DNA of 64,000 nucleotides from Trametes villosa. Its lineage: Eukaryota > Basidiomycota > Agaricomycetes > Polyporales > Polyporaceae. The notes beneath the pieces were generated by a model. That model was given only the letters and a program-made list of their open reading frames with translations. It did not search any database and was not told the DNA's origin. Of this stretch, positions 33,000-45,370 are shown piece after piece (the stretch's first letter is position 1; every line of letters starts with the position of its first letter). The translations under genes were made by a program, and so were the position numbers. Where the stretch lies: contig PUDQ02000001.1 in assembly GCA_002964805.2 (NCBI GenBank), positions 4,798,001 through 4,862,000 of the forward strand, given 5' to 3'.

Positions 33000-33897
33000 C
33001 TATATACTTTGGGCCTGTGCTACAGCCTTGGTGCGGGTTTCCTGATGTAGGGCGAGGAGGTAGGAGGTAGGAAGAGCAAGGCTGTAGTCTCGCGGTCGGG
33101 GGCGCCGAATCCCATTGGCACGGGCGCTAATCTGAGGGGGGAGGGGTGGAGGGGGAGGGAGTTGTTGGAATTCACGGACGATCTCGAGAGAGGTGTCCCG
33201 CGGGTTCGGCCAGTCAGTCACCCCGCGGTATCTCCCACGCGTGCGCCATCTAGGGATTGCTGACTCCTCTAGTACTGTATATACGGATCGAAGATTCTGC
33301 GAAGTTGACCCGCCAGCTCGCTGGTCATCTGTAGATGAGGAAGGTGAAGGGGAGCCGCGTGCGCCCGCTGGACCTTCCATTCCAGAGGCTTGTGAGAGCA
33401 CCGGCGCCCCAGATGCGGATGACGGTGGCGGCAGGTGGTAGAGTTGTGTACGCAGTATTTCGATGTCTTGCTTGAGCTTGCTGCAGTGTTTCATCCAGGT
33501 AATGCCCCTCGAGCTCCACCGTCTCCAAGGTAGAGCGAGCAAGGCCCACCGCGCCGCTTCCAACCGCAACTCGATTGCCCGATCTTCCAGTCTGTGAAGA
33601 GCACTCGTCAGCTACTGGGCTCAGAAGTCTCTCTAGTCCTACGTCTCTACAAGAAGCGAGCATTCACACTCACTGGCGAAGTCTCTCCCGGTACGTCTCT
33701 ATGCTCGCTGTCCCGGATAGATATCCCCCACGCTGAAGGTCATTGAGGAGGCTGTGTATGACGAAGAGAGCCTCATGGATTTCGCGCAGTCGTCCTGTCG
33801 GGAGACGGCGACCAATGATCTTGCACAAGAATTCGTAGAGCGTGACTAGTGCCGTCAAGCCGAGCACGAAGCTGAGGATATCGAGCACCGGCGACAT
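33000..33897 (-). CDS. Small membrane-anchored hypothetical protein
   Basis: Two exons, 33674-33897 and 33000-33591 (intron donor GTGAGT, acceptor TTCACAG), give 271 residues. The first ~25 residues form one hydrophobic helix (ILSFVLGLTALVTLYEFL), followed by a helical, coiled-coil-prone stretch to about residue 115 with HEALFVIHSLLNDL and SKLKQDIEILRTQL. The rest is Ser/Pro-rich, with a PPPPPLPPQ run. The layout recalls fungal N-terminal helical domains of NLR-like or HeLo-like proteins, but no conserved motif confirms that. No paralogue in this window. Confidence 0.55.
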
Positions 33898-34340
33898 GTA
33901 GGCTGCGAGTGGGTTTTCTGCGGCACGGATGGTAGCAAGAGCGCACGGGGCAGCGAGGGCGAGTGACCTTGAGCCCCGAGGGCGGTATACGGTTCGCAGC
34001 TATATACGAACGCTGACGCTTTGCAGCGGAGCTTGAGAACCTCGCCCGTCTTCCAAATCCAAGGAGAGTCGTCCTCGCATCCAGTGCAAGGGAGTGTCCT
34101 ACGTGAAAAGTACCGAGAGCATTGGACACCGCCTAGGTATTCCTGTCCTCGGATATCATCCCCCACCCAAGAGTCCTACCGCGAAACACGAGAAAAGAGT
34201 TCACCGGGTATGGCTTCGCGTCGTACATCCCGTCCTTACGTCCTTACACTAGCACACCACTTGTTCCCGACCCGTCCCATCCCATCCCATCCCACCGACG
34301 CACCAGATTACAAACACGCCGTTCCTTCCACCCACGCCGC
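33898..34340. other. Intergenic
   Basis: The 5' flank of the small gene ending at 33897 and the 3' flank of the coronin gene. No gene supported. Confidence 0.4.
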
Positions 34341-36333
34341 TCAGCTATCCAGCAGCGCGGCCGCCTTGCGCGCGTTTGCGCGCACGGCCTCGACCTGCAG
34401 CTCGAGGTGGCGGATCTTCTCGCGCGCGTCGCGCAGCTCCGCCGTCAGCCGCGCGTTTTCCTCCTTCAGCGCGCCCACAGCCCCGTCCTGTTCGCCCGTT
34501 ATCAGTCAACCACCTGTGCACCGCAACAGATAAAGAGAGAACTGGCAACGCACATCGGAAGACGGAGCAGTCTGTGAGCGAGTGGGCGTCGGCTCAGGGC
34601 GCGCGGACACGGGCGCAGGCGACGGCGGTTCCTCGCGCACGTTGATGATCGGCGCGGGCGCAGCCACGGGTGCGGGCGCAGGCGTCGGCGCAGACGTGGT
34701 CTTCGTCGGGGCGGGCGCAGAGGGGAGCGACAGCGGCGTCGTGCCGGCGGACACGGAGCCGTCCTCGAGCGAGACGAACTTCGGCGCGGCAGTCTTGCCC
34801 GCGAAGAACTCGGCGGCGGTGAGCGCGGGCTCGGCGGACGGCGCCGGCGGGAAGATGTCCGACTGGAACGACTCCGACTGTGCGAGTAGGGTCAGCGGCG
34901 TGCACTCGAGGAGGCGCGCGAGAGGGGACGAGGCGCACCTTGCGTGGGACGATGAAGGCGATGGCCTCGATCGAGGACGCGGCGACCTTGTACGCGCGCG
35001 CGATCTCGCAGTCGGACACGGAGAGGCCGCGGCGGGGGAGGAAGCACATGCCGCGCTGGGGCTCGGACGACTTGTACTCCGAGAGCGGGAACAGGCTGTC
35101 GTTCTCGTACTCATAGTACCGGATGTTGCCGTCACTGTAGCAGAACGTCAGACAAGCCGGGCGGAACGTCGTGCGGGCTTACCCCTTGCCGGCTATAAAT
35201 CACATTAGCAAGAATCGTAACGAGCAGGACCTGCTGGAGACGCACCGAGGAAGAGGATGTTGTTATCGGTCCAGAACGGCATGAGCACGCCCGAGGACTG
35301 GTCGATCGTCGTCGTTTTGACGTTCGCAAGGCTGCCGGTCTCCCAGAGTGCGACCTGGCGGTCGCTCATTTTGCTGAAGCCCGTCGTCGCGATGCGGTCC
35401 TTGTCGCCCAGCCAGACGACGCGCGCGCCCTGTGCAGTATTAGCGAGTGAAGCGCCAGCTTCTGCCGCAGCGCAGCCGCACGCACCTTGATCCCGCTATG
35501 GCCCTCGCCCGTGCGTACGGCGTCGCCGCCCGCACGCGGGTCAAAGAACCTGATCTTGCGGTCCCTGCTCGTCGTCGCCAGCAGCGTCCCGCTCGGGTTC
35601 CACGCTACGCTCTGGATCGCATCCGCATGCCCGCCAAACGTGATCTTCGCATGCTCCGGCGCGGCGAGGTCCCACAGCTTCACGACATGGTCTCCCGTCG
35701 ACGTCGCGAGCACGTTCTGCGCCGTCGGGTGGAACAAGACATGCCCCACGCGACGCGGCGAGACGTCGATGCGCGCGACGGGGTCGAAGTCCTGCGGCTC
35801 CCAGCCGTCCGCGCCCCAGCCGTCGAACGCGGCGGACTCGACGGACCAGATGAGCGCCTTGCCGTCCTCGCCCGCGCTCGCGACGACCGCGTCGTTGAAG
35901 GGGGACCAGTCCGTGTCGAGCACGGGCCCGGCGTGCCCGCGCGCGAGCGGGATCAGGTCCGGGAGCTTCGAGGACAGCCCGTGTGCGAGTGGGCTGAACG
36001 GCGTCGGGAGCGGGAGGATCGCGAACGCGCCGCCGCCCGACGCGTTCCAGTTCAGCGAGATGTACCGCTGCGGGCCCCGGGGCGGGATGGGTGAGCACGG
36101 GCACACGAGCGACGGCGGGCAAGGGCGGGGGACGTACGGTGGAGGCGGCAACGATGTTGGTGTCCCATGCGCTGTTCGTGACCTTGACATTGTCGTACCC
36201 GTACTCCTTCTTGCCCTGCTGGCCGAAGACATGGCTGCGACGCGCAGCACGCACTCAGCCCGTTGCAACGGCGTGCGCATCACGTCAGAGGGCGGGCGTA
36301 CCGGTACTTGGAGGCGCGGACGAAACGAGACAT
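34341..36333 (-). CDS. CRN1: Coronin, WD40 actin-binding protein
   Basis: A multi-exon gene starting at the ATG at 36333 (MSRFVRASKYR, the classic coronin N-terminal motif). The next exons give HVFGQQGKKEYGYDNVKV and WD40 blades, e.g. GHAGPVLDTDWSPFND, GHADAIQSVAWNPSG and DRKIRFFDPRAG. The conserved coronin extension follows (GDGNIRYYEYENDS, then RGMCFLPRRGL). A linker rich in Pro, Ala and Thr leads to a C-terminal coiled coil (RLTAELRDAREKIRHLELQVEAV) ending at 34341. Coronin bundles actin filaments and tunes Arp2/3 at cortical patches and the hyphal tip. Complete and ordinary. Lies next to other conserved genes, marking the return to core chromosome. Confidence 0.93.
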
Positions 36334-37126
36334 GGCCTCCGAGTTGAATGCGGTCCGCGCTGCGGCTGCTAAGTCAGGTAGAAAGCGTAGAGAGAGGAGG
36401 AGGAGGGGGAGAGGAGAGAAGGTGGCGATGGGGAGATCAGGCGGGCGGTTGTTGCTCAAAGTACAGCTTTCCCGTTATCGCCATAAACCCTAACCTTCGC
36501 TTGCACTCCTACCGCCAGAACCGCACCGCAGATCGCTCCCAGACGGGCAAATTCCAGCGCGAACGCTGCGTTTATGCTCGCAAACAATTCATCGAGATAC
36601 ACCGACGACGACCGTCTCATTCGCCGCCTCTCATTCTAGTACAAAGCGCTAGTAGTAGACAACAATGAGCAGGCCCAGTGTGCATGCGAGTCTCGAGTCG
36701 CAGCCAAGGCCAGTGTACCCGTGCGTCTGGTAGTATGACGGTGTAATAGTGGGGGTAGATGGGGGAGGGAGCAGCAGACGAGCGAAAAGCAGCAAAAACT
36801 AGACTATAAGTGCGACGAGACGAGACGAGCGGAGAGGAGAGTGCGTGCGGAGACGGGGAGACGTGTAGTGGATGATGCATGTGCGGCGGTCGGTCAGTAT
36901 GCTATGTACACTACCTAGCTAGCGGCGAACCCAAGACGACCGGAAACCCGAGAATGATAGAAAATAATGATAGGGCGTGGTGTGCGCGGGGAGTGGTGTG
37001 CGCGCAGGGTGGAGAGATCGGATGGGCGAGGGGGAATGGGAGTGTAAGAGCGGGCGATGTGGGCGGTGGGTGGAAGGGAATGGGCGAGGCCGTCCGAGGC
37101 CTCTTCTAGCGGCAGCAGCAGCGGGG
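36334..37126. other. Intergenic between coronin and the ETT1-like gene
   Basis: The coronin 5' flank and the downstream region of the next gene. Purine-rich tracts only; no gene seen. Confidence 0.4.
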
Positions 37127-39425
37127 TCACGACACATCCATCGCCTCGTCCTCCTTCCCGCTCTTCCCTCCACTGCTGTCCAGGTCCAGATCCAACCTCA
37201 ACTCCTCCCCCGCCTCCGTCTGCGCGCGCGTATACAGCTCCTCCCGCTTATTCTCGTCCGCCGTCAGGTTCGCAAGCACCAGGAGCGCCTCGACCAGCAA
37301 CGGCGACACGTCGTCCGCCTCCGCGCCCACACCCGCGACCGGCACCGGAGCAGCCAGCGCGGGCGCCTGGCCCTTGGCGCGCTCAAAGAACGAGATGGCC
37401 ATCGCGAGCCCCTCCCTCGCCTCCTCCGCCTCCGCCGAATGCAGCACCTCGACCCTGCCCGCCTCCAGCGCGGCCTCCATCTCCTCCACAGGCGCGGAGC
37501 CCATCACGAGCCAGCACCTCCCTCTTGCGGAGAGGATCGGCCCGCGCCACGCGTCCATGTCCGCCTCGTTCTTCATCTGGTTGAACACCGAGTCCGCCCA
37601 CGACGCCCAATAATGGCGCTGCCCGCCGCTCGTCAGCCGCTCCGCGACGCCGAGCACCTCCGACGCGATCGTGAACAGCTCCTTCGGGCGCGAAAACGCG
37701 AGCCCCGAGCTCGAGCCCGTCGACAGGTCCGACGCCGGCGACGCATAGTGCGGCGCGGGCGCGCACGCGCCCGAGAAGTAGCCCGCAGAGCTGGCAGGGC
37801 CCCCGGAGGCGCCGGGGGTGTGGATGAACGACGGGTTGTGCGACGGCGCGTAGTGCGGGTGCGGCATGTGGAAGATCCCGCGCGAGAACTGGTCCATCGC
37901 GAGGACCATGATGTCGTGCGCGGACGCCGAGTACAGCGACATCCTCCTTGTCACCGGCGGGCGGAACTGGGCAATCGCATGGAACGGCGAGCCCGGCGGC
38001 CACTGCGGCTCGGACATGCTGAAGGACGAGCCGGAGGGGTAGTAGCAGTACTCGCCGGTGGCGGCGGACGCGTCGGCCTGCTCCTTGGCCTTCTTCATGT
38101 TGTACGTCACCTTCTCGTCCGCGAGGCAGACGAGGGTGCGGCCCCAGACGATCGCCATGCGCCAGTCCTCGGCGGTGTCGAGCGAGGTGCCGCCGGTGCG
38201 GCTCGGCAGGTTCTCGCCCGTCTCGAACACGTCGAGCGCGGCGAGCCAGTACGTCGAGGGCGCGTCGGGCTCGCCGGGGAGGACGATCGAGGCGTCCTGC
38301 GCGACGAGGTTGCCCATGAGGAAGAGGGTGATGCCAAAAATGGCATGGAACGCGGTGGGCAGCTCGGTCGTCCTGCGAAAAACAAATGAGCGGAGATAGG
38401 GGGCGCGGGCACACACGGGGACGCACCGTGCGGACGACCGCCTGCGGTGGGCCCAGTGCGGGGAGCCAGACGCATCGGTGTCCATGCCCCAGTCTCGGCT
38501 GAGGCGCTCCTCGGTGGGGGTGATCGTGCCGGGCGATCTGCTCGCGCGATTCTGCGCAGGGTCGGCATAGACGACGGACGGGTCGGGGTGGTCGAGCAGG
38601 AAGCGGTGGCACTCGCGAATGACGGCGCGAAGAAGGGGGAGCGCCTCTGGTATGTCGTCGGCTTTTGCGCGATCCTAATCAAAATCGGCTGCGGCGGACT
38701 CGGTCGGGGGAGGACGTACCGTCGTAGCGCTCTGCGGCGCGGGCGTAGAGCTCCTTCAGGTTCTCCCAGTCCTCGTAGTCTGCGGAGCGGACCTGCTTGC
38801 CCTTTGCGCGGGGGGAGGAGATGATGGATACAGACGCGGAGGCGGACGGGCCCGGGGAGATGGAGGGGTGGTGGGGATGCTTGAGATGTGCGAGGGACAT
38901 GACTAGTTGTGCGCGCGGGTGTGGGGGCGCATTATAGAGCGACGAGAGCGTCGGGGTGTCCGAGAGGGCAGTTATCGAGCTGGCGGGGGCGTATCCGGAA
39001 CTGGGCGAGGGCGTGAGGTCGGAGTCCGAGGTAAAGTGACCGGAGCGGCGGCGGCGCTTCGACGAAGAAGATGAAGCGCTACGGACGTCGTCCTCGTCGT
39101 CTTCGTCCTCGTCGCAATCGGGTAAAGACCTGCGCTCAGACGAGGCAGAGGAGGGCGCGGGTGAGTGCAAGAGGGCGTGAGTGGGATGGAGGGCGAGTGC
39201 TTGGGAATGGAGGGCGCGCCATTCGGCGATGCGATCGTGGGAGAGGGGGGCCTTATTGGGCCAGGGCGAGTACGGCCTGGGTTCGGCCTGGGCAGAGAGG
39301 GCAGCCTGGACGCGGCGCTGCTTCCAGAGGCCGCGGGGACGCTTGCGGGACGGGCGCGGGGGCGGGAGGCGGCGGGAGGACGAGGGCGGGGAGGGCACGG
39401 GGGAGGGGAACATCAGCGCAAGCAT
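37127..39425 (-). CDS. ETT1: Enhancer of translation termination 1 / Nro1-like protein
   Basis: Three exons: about 38720-39425, a middle exon ending near 38430, and 37127-38375. The N terminus contains KRPRGLWKQRR, a divergent form of the basic KRPLGL start of the family, followed by an unusually long Ser/Pro-rich and acidic segment (~170 residues). The conserved part begins ENLKELYARAAERYDEALPLLRAVIRECHRFL, continues through AFHAIFGITLF and MAIVWGRTLVCLADEK, and ends with LLVEALLVLANLTADE then REELYTRAQTEAGEEL. Family members are nuclear TPR-like proteins that act with 2-oxoglutarate oxygenases of the Ofd1/Tpa1 type and affect translation termination and hypoxic control. The first in-frame Met (39425) is used; a second lies four codons on. 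Confidence 0.8.
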
Positions 39426-40202
39426 CGCAGGCGCAGAACATACGCAGCTCAGCCAGAAGCAGCTCGGGGGAGGGGGAAGGGGAAGGGCCGGGCTCGACGC
39501 AAGGAGGGGGTATATATTCTCTGCACGGCCTGGACATCCTCCCCTCGTCGCTCGCAGCCCAGACCGGTCCGTCCAGAACAGTCCCAGTCCAGATCACAGC
39601 CCAGCCGCGTCCAATCCCATCCGCCCCTCCCCTCCCCCGCCTCTTCTGTCTATCCTTACGTCCTTCGACACGTTTGCACCCCCTCTCTCGCCATCCTCGA
39701 ACACTTCAGAGACGATCTAGGCCGGTAAGCGAGAAGGAGAGGGTGAAAACGAGGACAGCATCCGATTGGCCAGGCACGCCCGATGCGATCGAGCCTATCA
39801 CAGGCCCCGCCCAATCGCGATCCCCGGTCTCTTCCAGCCAATCCCCGCCCTCGGCCAATGAACGGTTAGAACGCCGGCCCCACAGCTGTGGCCCTGTGGG
39901 TCCACCCCCTCTTCATTTCACGTCCTCCTCGCAGGCAGACGTCCTGGACGCAGGCACCTCGCTGCACAGAGAGTACTACCGTCAAACCTCGCCCGCCATC
40001 CCCGCACAGCAGCTCCCCCCTCGCAACGCGCAGCCCACGCTTCTAGCCCGACAGATATCATCCCACATCTCCGTCCAGGCCCCCACCGCCCACAGCGCCC
40101 TCTCACCCAATCACACGCCCGAGCGCGCCGAGCGGTTCACAGTCGCCCAATCATCGCGTCCGAGCACTCTCTCATTACTACCTATAATTTACTCCAAATC
40201 CT
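39426..40202. other. Promoter region of the ETT1-like gene
   Basis: TATATATTCT at 39511-39520 (ATATATA on the minus strand) lies ~90 bp before the start codon. Several CCAAT or ATTGG elements are spread over about 39760-40165. A long plus-strand open frame here is low-complexity Pro/Arg/Ser and has no support as a gene. Confidence 0.45.
39511..39520 (-). promoter_or_regulatory. TATA-like element
   Basis: AGAATATATA on the minus strand, ~86-95 bp upstream of the ATG at 39425 of the ETT1-like gene. Confidence 0.4.
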
Positions 40203-41460
40203 CTACTCTTTCTTCTCCTTCGGCGGCGGGGGGCGCACCGTCCACCGCCCCAACAACAAATTCGCCCTCAACACCAACAAATCCCGCAACATCTGCAGCG
40301 AGTCCGCAAACACATGCAGCTTGCTCCCCGACACCTCGTGCCACTCGATCGGCACCTCCGCCACCGGCACCCCCAGCTCCTTCGCCAGCAGCAGCAGCTC
40401 CACGTCGAAGATCCACGTCGCCAGGTGTTGCGCCGGGAAGATCTCCCGCGCCGCCGCGCGGCTGAACAGCTTGAACCCGCACTGCGTGTCCCGGATGTGG
40501 CCCACCCCGACGATGCGCAGGATCGTGTGCAGCCCGTACATCAGGATGTTGCGCAGTATCGACCGCTGCCCGCACGCGTTAGCACGTAGACACGCATAAC
40601 AGCGTAGGGCGTACCTTCACGACGGCCTCGGTCTTCACCAAATGCGCCCGACTGCCCACCACGACCGCCGCCTCGTCGCCCTCCGGCATAAGCCCATCCA
40701 TCGCCGTCCACAGCAGCTCCAAGTCCTCAAACCGACTCGCCCCGTCCGCATCGACCATCAAGAGTCTCCCGCCGCGCGCATGCAGCATCCCATGCCTCAC
40801 CGCCCCGCCCTTGCCCACGTTCCTCTCCAGCTGTACCACCCTCACCTCGCTCCCGGGATACTCCCCCGCGAACTTGAGCGCGAGCTCCGCCGTGCCGTCC
40901 GACGAGCCGTCGTCGACCACCAGCACCTCATACGTCCTCGGCTTCGGGCTATGGCGCGTGGCCTCGAGGTGGGCGAGGGTGGTGGCGAACATGGCGGGGA
41001 GGCGCGCGGACTCGTTGTAGGCGGGGACGACGACGGAGAGGTCGAGCGCGCGCGGGTCGTGCACGGAGGGCAGCGGGAGGCGCGTGTTGGGGCTGGACGC
41101 GGCGCGGTACGTCTTCTCGGACGGCTTGGGGACGATCGTCTCGGGCGACAAGAGCACGAGGAGGGTGTATGCCTGCGTGTTCCATCTCAGTCAGCATGTG
41201 CATGCGGGGTAAGTACAGCGGGAAGGGGAGGGACGGGGACGCGCTCAGAAAAGGCGACTACGTCGGCCTGACCGCAGGGTCTGTCGTCATCCCGCGGCGC
41301 AAGGCCCGCGGGTCGTAGAACAAGGATGATCGGGTGCTCATCACAGCGCGTCCCCCTCCCTCCCCTCCCTCCAGGTATAGCAAGCAGCAAACAGACTAAC
41401 CGTGCCGAGGGTGGCAGCAGCGAGGGCGAGCCCGCTGTAGAGGAGCGTGTCGGTGTCCAT
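40203..41460 (-). CDS. ALG5: Dolichyl-phosphate beta-glucosyltransferase
   Basis: Three exons, 41401-41460, 40615-41172 and 40203-40565, give 326 residues. The N terminus forms one transmembrane anchor across the first junction (LLYSGLALAAATLG then AYTLLVLLSP). A GT-A type catalytic domain follows, with VVVPAYNESARLP, VVDDGSSDGTAE, the metal-binding MVDADGASRF, and DTQCGFKLFSR. It transfers glucose from UDP-glucose to dolichyl phosphate at the ER, supplying the donor for the last steps of N-glycan precursor assembly. Length and motifs match the family. It is divergent from the neighbouring T-protein gene across a 325-bp shared promoter region. Confidence 0.95.
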
Positions 41461-41785
41461 GGAGCGTTCGCTCAGGTCGGCATGTGCAAGCAAGAAAGGA
41501 GCGTGTGGGAGAGGGCGCGGGGGCGGGGATGGGGGTATGAAGAGTGCATCTGGGATGCGGAGAGCTCTCTTCTGCCACGTCGAGCGCCGATTCGCGGGCG
41601 CCTGCCATTATAGCCCCCTCCTGCTGTATCTTATCGTGCGCGATTAGATAGACGCGTGGATTTACGTCTCTGGGCTCGCCGCGGCGGTCTTCCGCAAACC
41701 CGCCCTCTCCTCCCTCGCCTCCCTCTCCTCCTCCTCCCTCTCTTTCATTCTCCTCCGTGTCGACTGTGAGGGGAGACCGCCCGCG
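41461..41785. promoter_or_regulatory. Divergent promoter between ALG5 and the T-protein gene
   Basis: A 325-bp intergenic gap between two head-to-head genes. Pyrimidine-rich tracts (CTCCCTCGCC type) precede the plus-strand start at 41786. No other feature seen. Confidence 0.4.
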
Positions 41786-43446
41786 ATGTCCGTCCTCGCC
41801 GCGTCCCGAACAGCCCTCCTGCGCTCGCCCGCGCGGCATGCCCGCCTCGCCCTCTCCGCACGGCGCATGTCCTCCGCCCCCGCCGAGCAGGTACTCACTC
41901 CAACATCCGCGTCCCCGCGCCACGATAGCTGACCCGCTCGGTTCAGCTGCAGAAGACGGCGCTGTACGACTTCCATGTCAAGCACGGCGCGAAGATGGTG
42001 CCCTTCGCGGGCTTCCACATGCCGCTCTCCTACGGCGACGTCGGCGCTGGTACGTCCCTTCTGTGCCGCATACATGTACACACCGCGCTCATGACGAATG
42101 CCACAGTCGCGAGCCACAAACACGTCCGCTCCTCCGTCGGCCTCTTCGACGTGAGCCACATGGTCCAATCCATGTCCGTCCCCTCCCCCTCCCCCTCCCC
42201 CTCCCTGCCCATCACTAACCCCCTACCCCTACCCCACGCAGCATCCGCGGCCCGACCGCAACCGCCTTCCTCGAATCGCTCACGCCCGCCTCCCTCGCCG
42301 CGCTCCCCGCCTACTCCTCGACGCTCTCCGTCCTCCTCAACGCCCGCGGCGGCATCCTCGACGACCTCATCCTCACCAAGCACGCGCCCGACGCCTTCTA
42401 CGTCGTCACCAACGCCGCGCGCCGCGCGCCCGACCTCGCCTGGCTCCGCGCCGCCCTCGCAGAATGGGGGAAGGAACACGGGCCGGTCGAGCTCGAGGTG
42501 CTCGAGGGCTGGGGGCTGCTCGCGCTCCAGGGCCCGGAGGCCGCGCAGTACCTGCAGGGCCTGACGTCGTTCGACCTGCGCGAGCTCACGTTTGGGAAGG
42601 CGGCGTGGGTCCCCATCGAGGGCTTTAACCTGCACGTCGCCCGCGGCGGCTACACCGGCGAGGACGGCTTCGAGGTGCGTCTGTCCCTTCCCCTCCCTCC
42701 CCTCCCCTCCCTTCCCCCCTCCCTTCTCCCTTCGTTCGCGGCGCACTGACCCCGACGCCCGGGCAATGTAGATCTCCGTCCCGCCAGACCAGACGGTCGA
42801 GGTCGCGCAGCTGCTCTCGAAGCCGCCGGTGCAGCTCACCGGGCTCGGCGCGCGCGACTCGCTCCGGCTCGAGGCCGGCATGTGTCTCTACGGCCACGAC
42901 CTCGACGAGGACACCACGCCCGTCGAGGCCGGCCTCTCCTGGGTCATCGGTGCGCCCCTCTCTCCCTCCCTCCCTCCTCTCTTTTTCCTTATGCGAGGAG
43001 AGGTGCTGATACAATGGGCGACAGGGAAGGACAGAAGGGAGAACCCGACGTTCATCGGGCACGAGACCGTCATGAAGCAGCTCAAGGAGGGCCCGCCGCG
43101 CAGACGCGTGGGCATGATCGTCGAGGGTCCCCCCGCACGCGGTACGCCCTTCCCTCCCCCCGCCCTTCTCCTCCCCCTCCCCCTTCCCTCTTCCTCCTTA
43201 TTCCCCACACTAACACCCCCATCCACAGAGGGCGCGAAGATCCTCGACCCCGCAACCGAAGAACAAATCGGCGTCGTGACCTCGGGCATCCCCTCGCCGA
43301 CGCTGGGCAAGAACATCGCGATGGGCTACGTGCGGAGCGGCTTCCACAAGAAGGGCACCGAGCTCGCTGTGGACGTGCGCGGCAAGCCGCGCAAGGCCGT
43401 CACCACGCCCATGCCGTTCGTCCCCACGCGGTATTACCGCGGGTGA
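41786..43446 (+). CDS. GCV1: Glycine cleavage system T protein (aminomethyltransferase)
   Basis: Seven exons: 41786-41890, 41947-42049, 42107-42173, 42242-42674, 42772-42949, 43025-43141 and 43229-43446. The first ~30 residues are Arg/Ser/Ala-rich without acids, a typical mitochondrial presequence. The conserved core includes [54 protein letters not shown] and [18 protein letters not shown]. The enzyme transfers the aminomethyl carbon from lipoylated H protein to tetrahydrofolate in mitochondria. Introns 3 and 5-7 are rich in C and T. The third junction gives a doubled Ile (SIIRG) and is the least certain. Confidence 0.93.
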
Positions 43447-43819
43447 GCCGCGAGGCCGGTGGAAGTGTGGTAGGGGAGAGTAGGTGGGAGGAGATGTCGA
43501 GTTCAACCTTGATTACTGGTAGACGGTGTGCAGGATCGCCTGGGTACAGCCTACCAACTATATAGGCTCGCACGTCGTGCAATGGCAGTGATATGCTGCC
43601 AAATACCTCTGGTGTGCCCGACTCCGGCTGTGAGTTAGCCGTTGCACAAAAACCTCGTCGAGTCCCTCAGCGATAGGTGAGTGCTATCGCGGCGCTGTCC
43701 GGTTACCGCGGATACTTTGAAGCAAGCTACGTTTCTACCATATACAACGGATGCGCCTTAGATCGTCTCTATGTTCTACAGCTGTCCGGTTGACGTTGTA
43801 TAGGTCAGTGAAGGCCGAG
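43447..43819. other. Convergent intergenic region
   Basis: Shared 3' flanks of two convergent genes. Nothing else seen. Confidence 0.4.
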
Positions 43820-45370
43820 TTACTGCGGCAGCTTGCCCTCCCGTTGCTTCCTCAGGTACTGGTTCTGGTTGACAAGCAAAAGCGCATACAGCGTCTCCAT
43901 CCGCTACACACAAACGCCCCATATCAGCCTCCCCATCCTACCACAAAAACCAAACACTCACCGGAACGCTCACCCCCGCCTTCCTCGCCATCCTCACCAC
44001 CTCACCCACAACATGCTCAACCTCCATCGGCCTCTCCGCCTGCGCGTCCACCAACATGCTCGGCAGGTGCGTGCTCTCCGGCACCGCATGCAGCCCCGCG
44101 GTCCGCGCGATCGTCCGCCGCACGACGTCCGGCTCGAGCGCGGGCACGTCCCCTTGGCGCGGGAAGAGAACCTTGCCGACTTCGTACACCTCCGTGAGCG
44201 TGTCGTGCAGGAACGGGAGCGTGTACGCGCCGATCATGGGCGAGGCACGCGGGATGTCCGCCGTCGCGCGCGCGCTCGCGTTCTCCTTCGCCTCGCGCAC
44301 CTCGCGCGACTCCCCCTCTTCTTCTCCCTTTCCCTCGGGCGAAGGAGGGACGCCTTCAAAGCCGGGCTCGCGGTGCGGCGGGCGGAAGAACGCGCGGAGG
44401 GACGCGCGCGAGAGCGCGGCGGACGCGCCGAAGACGCCGTTCCAGAGGTTCTTCCCGAACTTGACGCGCTGGATCTCGGGCACCGCCGTCGCGCTCGACC
44501 CGCCGGCCGCGAGGATCGCGGTGAACTCGGCGAGCGCGGCCGCCTGCGCGGGCGTGTCCGTCAGGTCCGTCGTCGACGGGCGGTACGTCCCCAGACATAT
44601 GCGGTCCTACGAGGGGATGAACATGTTAGACTTGGCTGAGTCATTCGGGAAGAGGAGCTTAGAGACGCACGAAGCTGCCATGCTCGACCGCGGAGAACTC
44701 GACGACGTTCTTGCCCGCGGAGTTCGCGCCGATCCAGACGGCAGTGCTGATGATGCGCGGCGCCTCCTCAGGCTCGGGGCGGAGCGCGCGCAGAGCCTCG
44801 TAGAGGTCGACCTCGACGTTCAGGCCGTTCTGGAGGAGGACGTACGTCGGCTGCGGGTGTGTGTCGGCGTAGGGCGGGGAGAGGAGCGGGCGGAGGAGCG
44901 CTGGGGTGCGCTCGAGCTCGGGGATGGCTTTCGTGGCGAGCACGACGTAGTCGTATCTCCTGTCGAGGGCTTTCTCGACGGAGGGGAAGACTGTACTGGG
45001 GTGTTAGGACGAGTATGTGTGACTTGTTCGAGGGCCGACACGCACGTCGGTCGGGGCGCCAGCCCTGGTGGTCGCCGATGGTCTTGCTCTTCAGGTCCAA
45101 ACCGTGGGCTACGCGTCACGGCATCGTAAGAAACTATCATCCGGCTGTAAATAATAGAACCAACCATTCACTGCGTCGTAGTTGCTCCTCGCGACTACAG
45201 TGAGGCGGGTGCGGCCACTGCGCTTGAGCAAGAAGGCATCTAAGAATACGTGAATCAGCCGCTGGTCGGGAGAAGGCTCGGTACTACTCACATCCTGCGC
45301 CAACAGCGCCGTATCCAATGAGGAGCACATCCTTGAGCTGTTCAGGGGCAGCGTCGGTGTGGTCAACCAT
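43820..45370 (-). CDS. 2-dehydropantoate 2-reductase (ketopantoate reductase) family protein
   Basis: About five exons starting at the ATG at 45370. The first exon encodes DVLLIGYGAVGAG, the N-terminal Rossmann GxGxxG site that binds NADPH. Then come RLTVVARSNYDAV, a long exon with YDYVVLATKAIPE and LLQNGLNVE, and the helical C-terminal domain with VKFGKNLWNGVFG, whose Lys and Asn fit the conserved active-site K-x3-N. The last short exon ends RKQREGKLPQ. The founding enzyme reduces ketopantoate to pantoate for coenzyme A synthesis. Fungi carry several paralogues of this family, so pantothenate synthesis is likely but not certain. A Glu/Gly-rich insertion in the C-terminal domain is unusual. 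Confidence 0.85.

Noticed and set aside
39071..40465. Plus-strand open frame of 464 codons
   Set aside because: Low-complexity Pro/Arg/Ser sequence overlapping the first exon of the ETT1-like gene, its promoter and the end of ALG5, with no recognisable domain.
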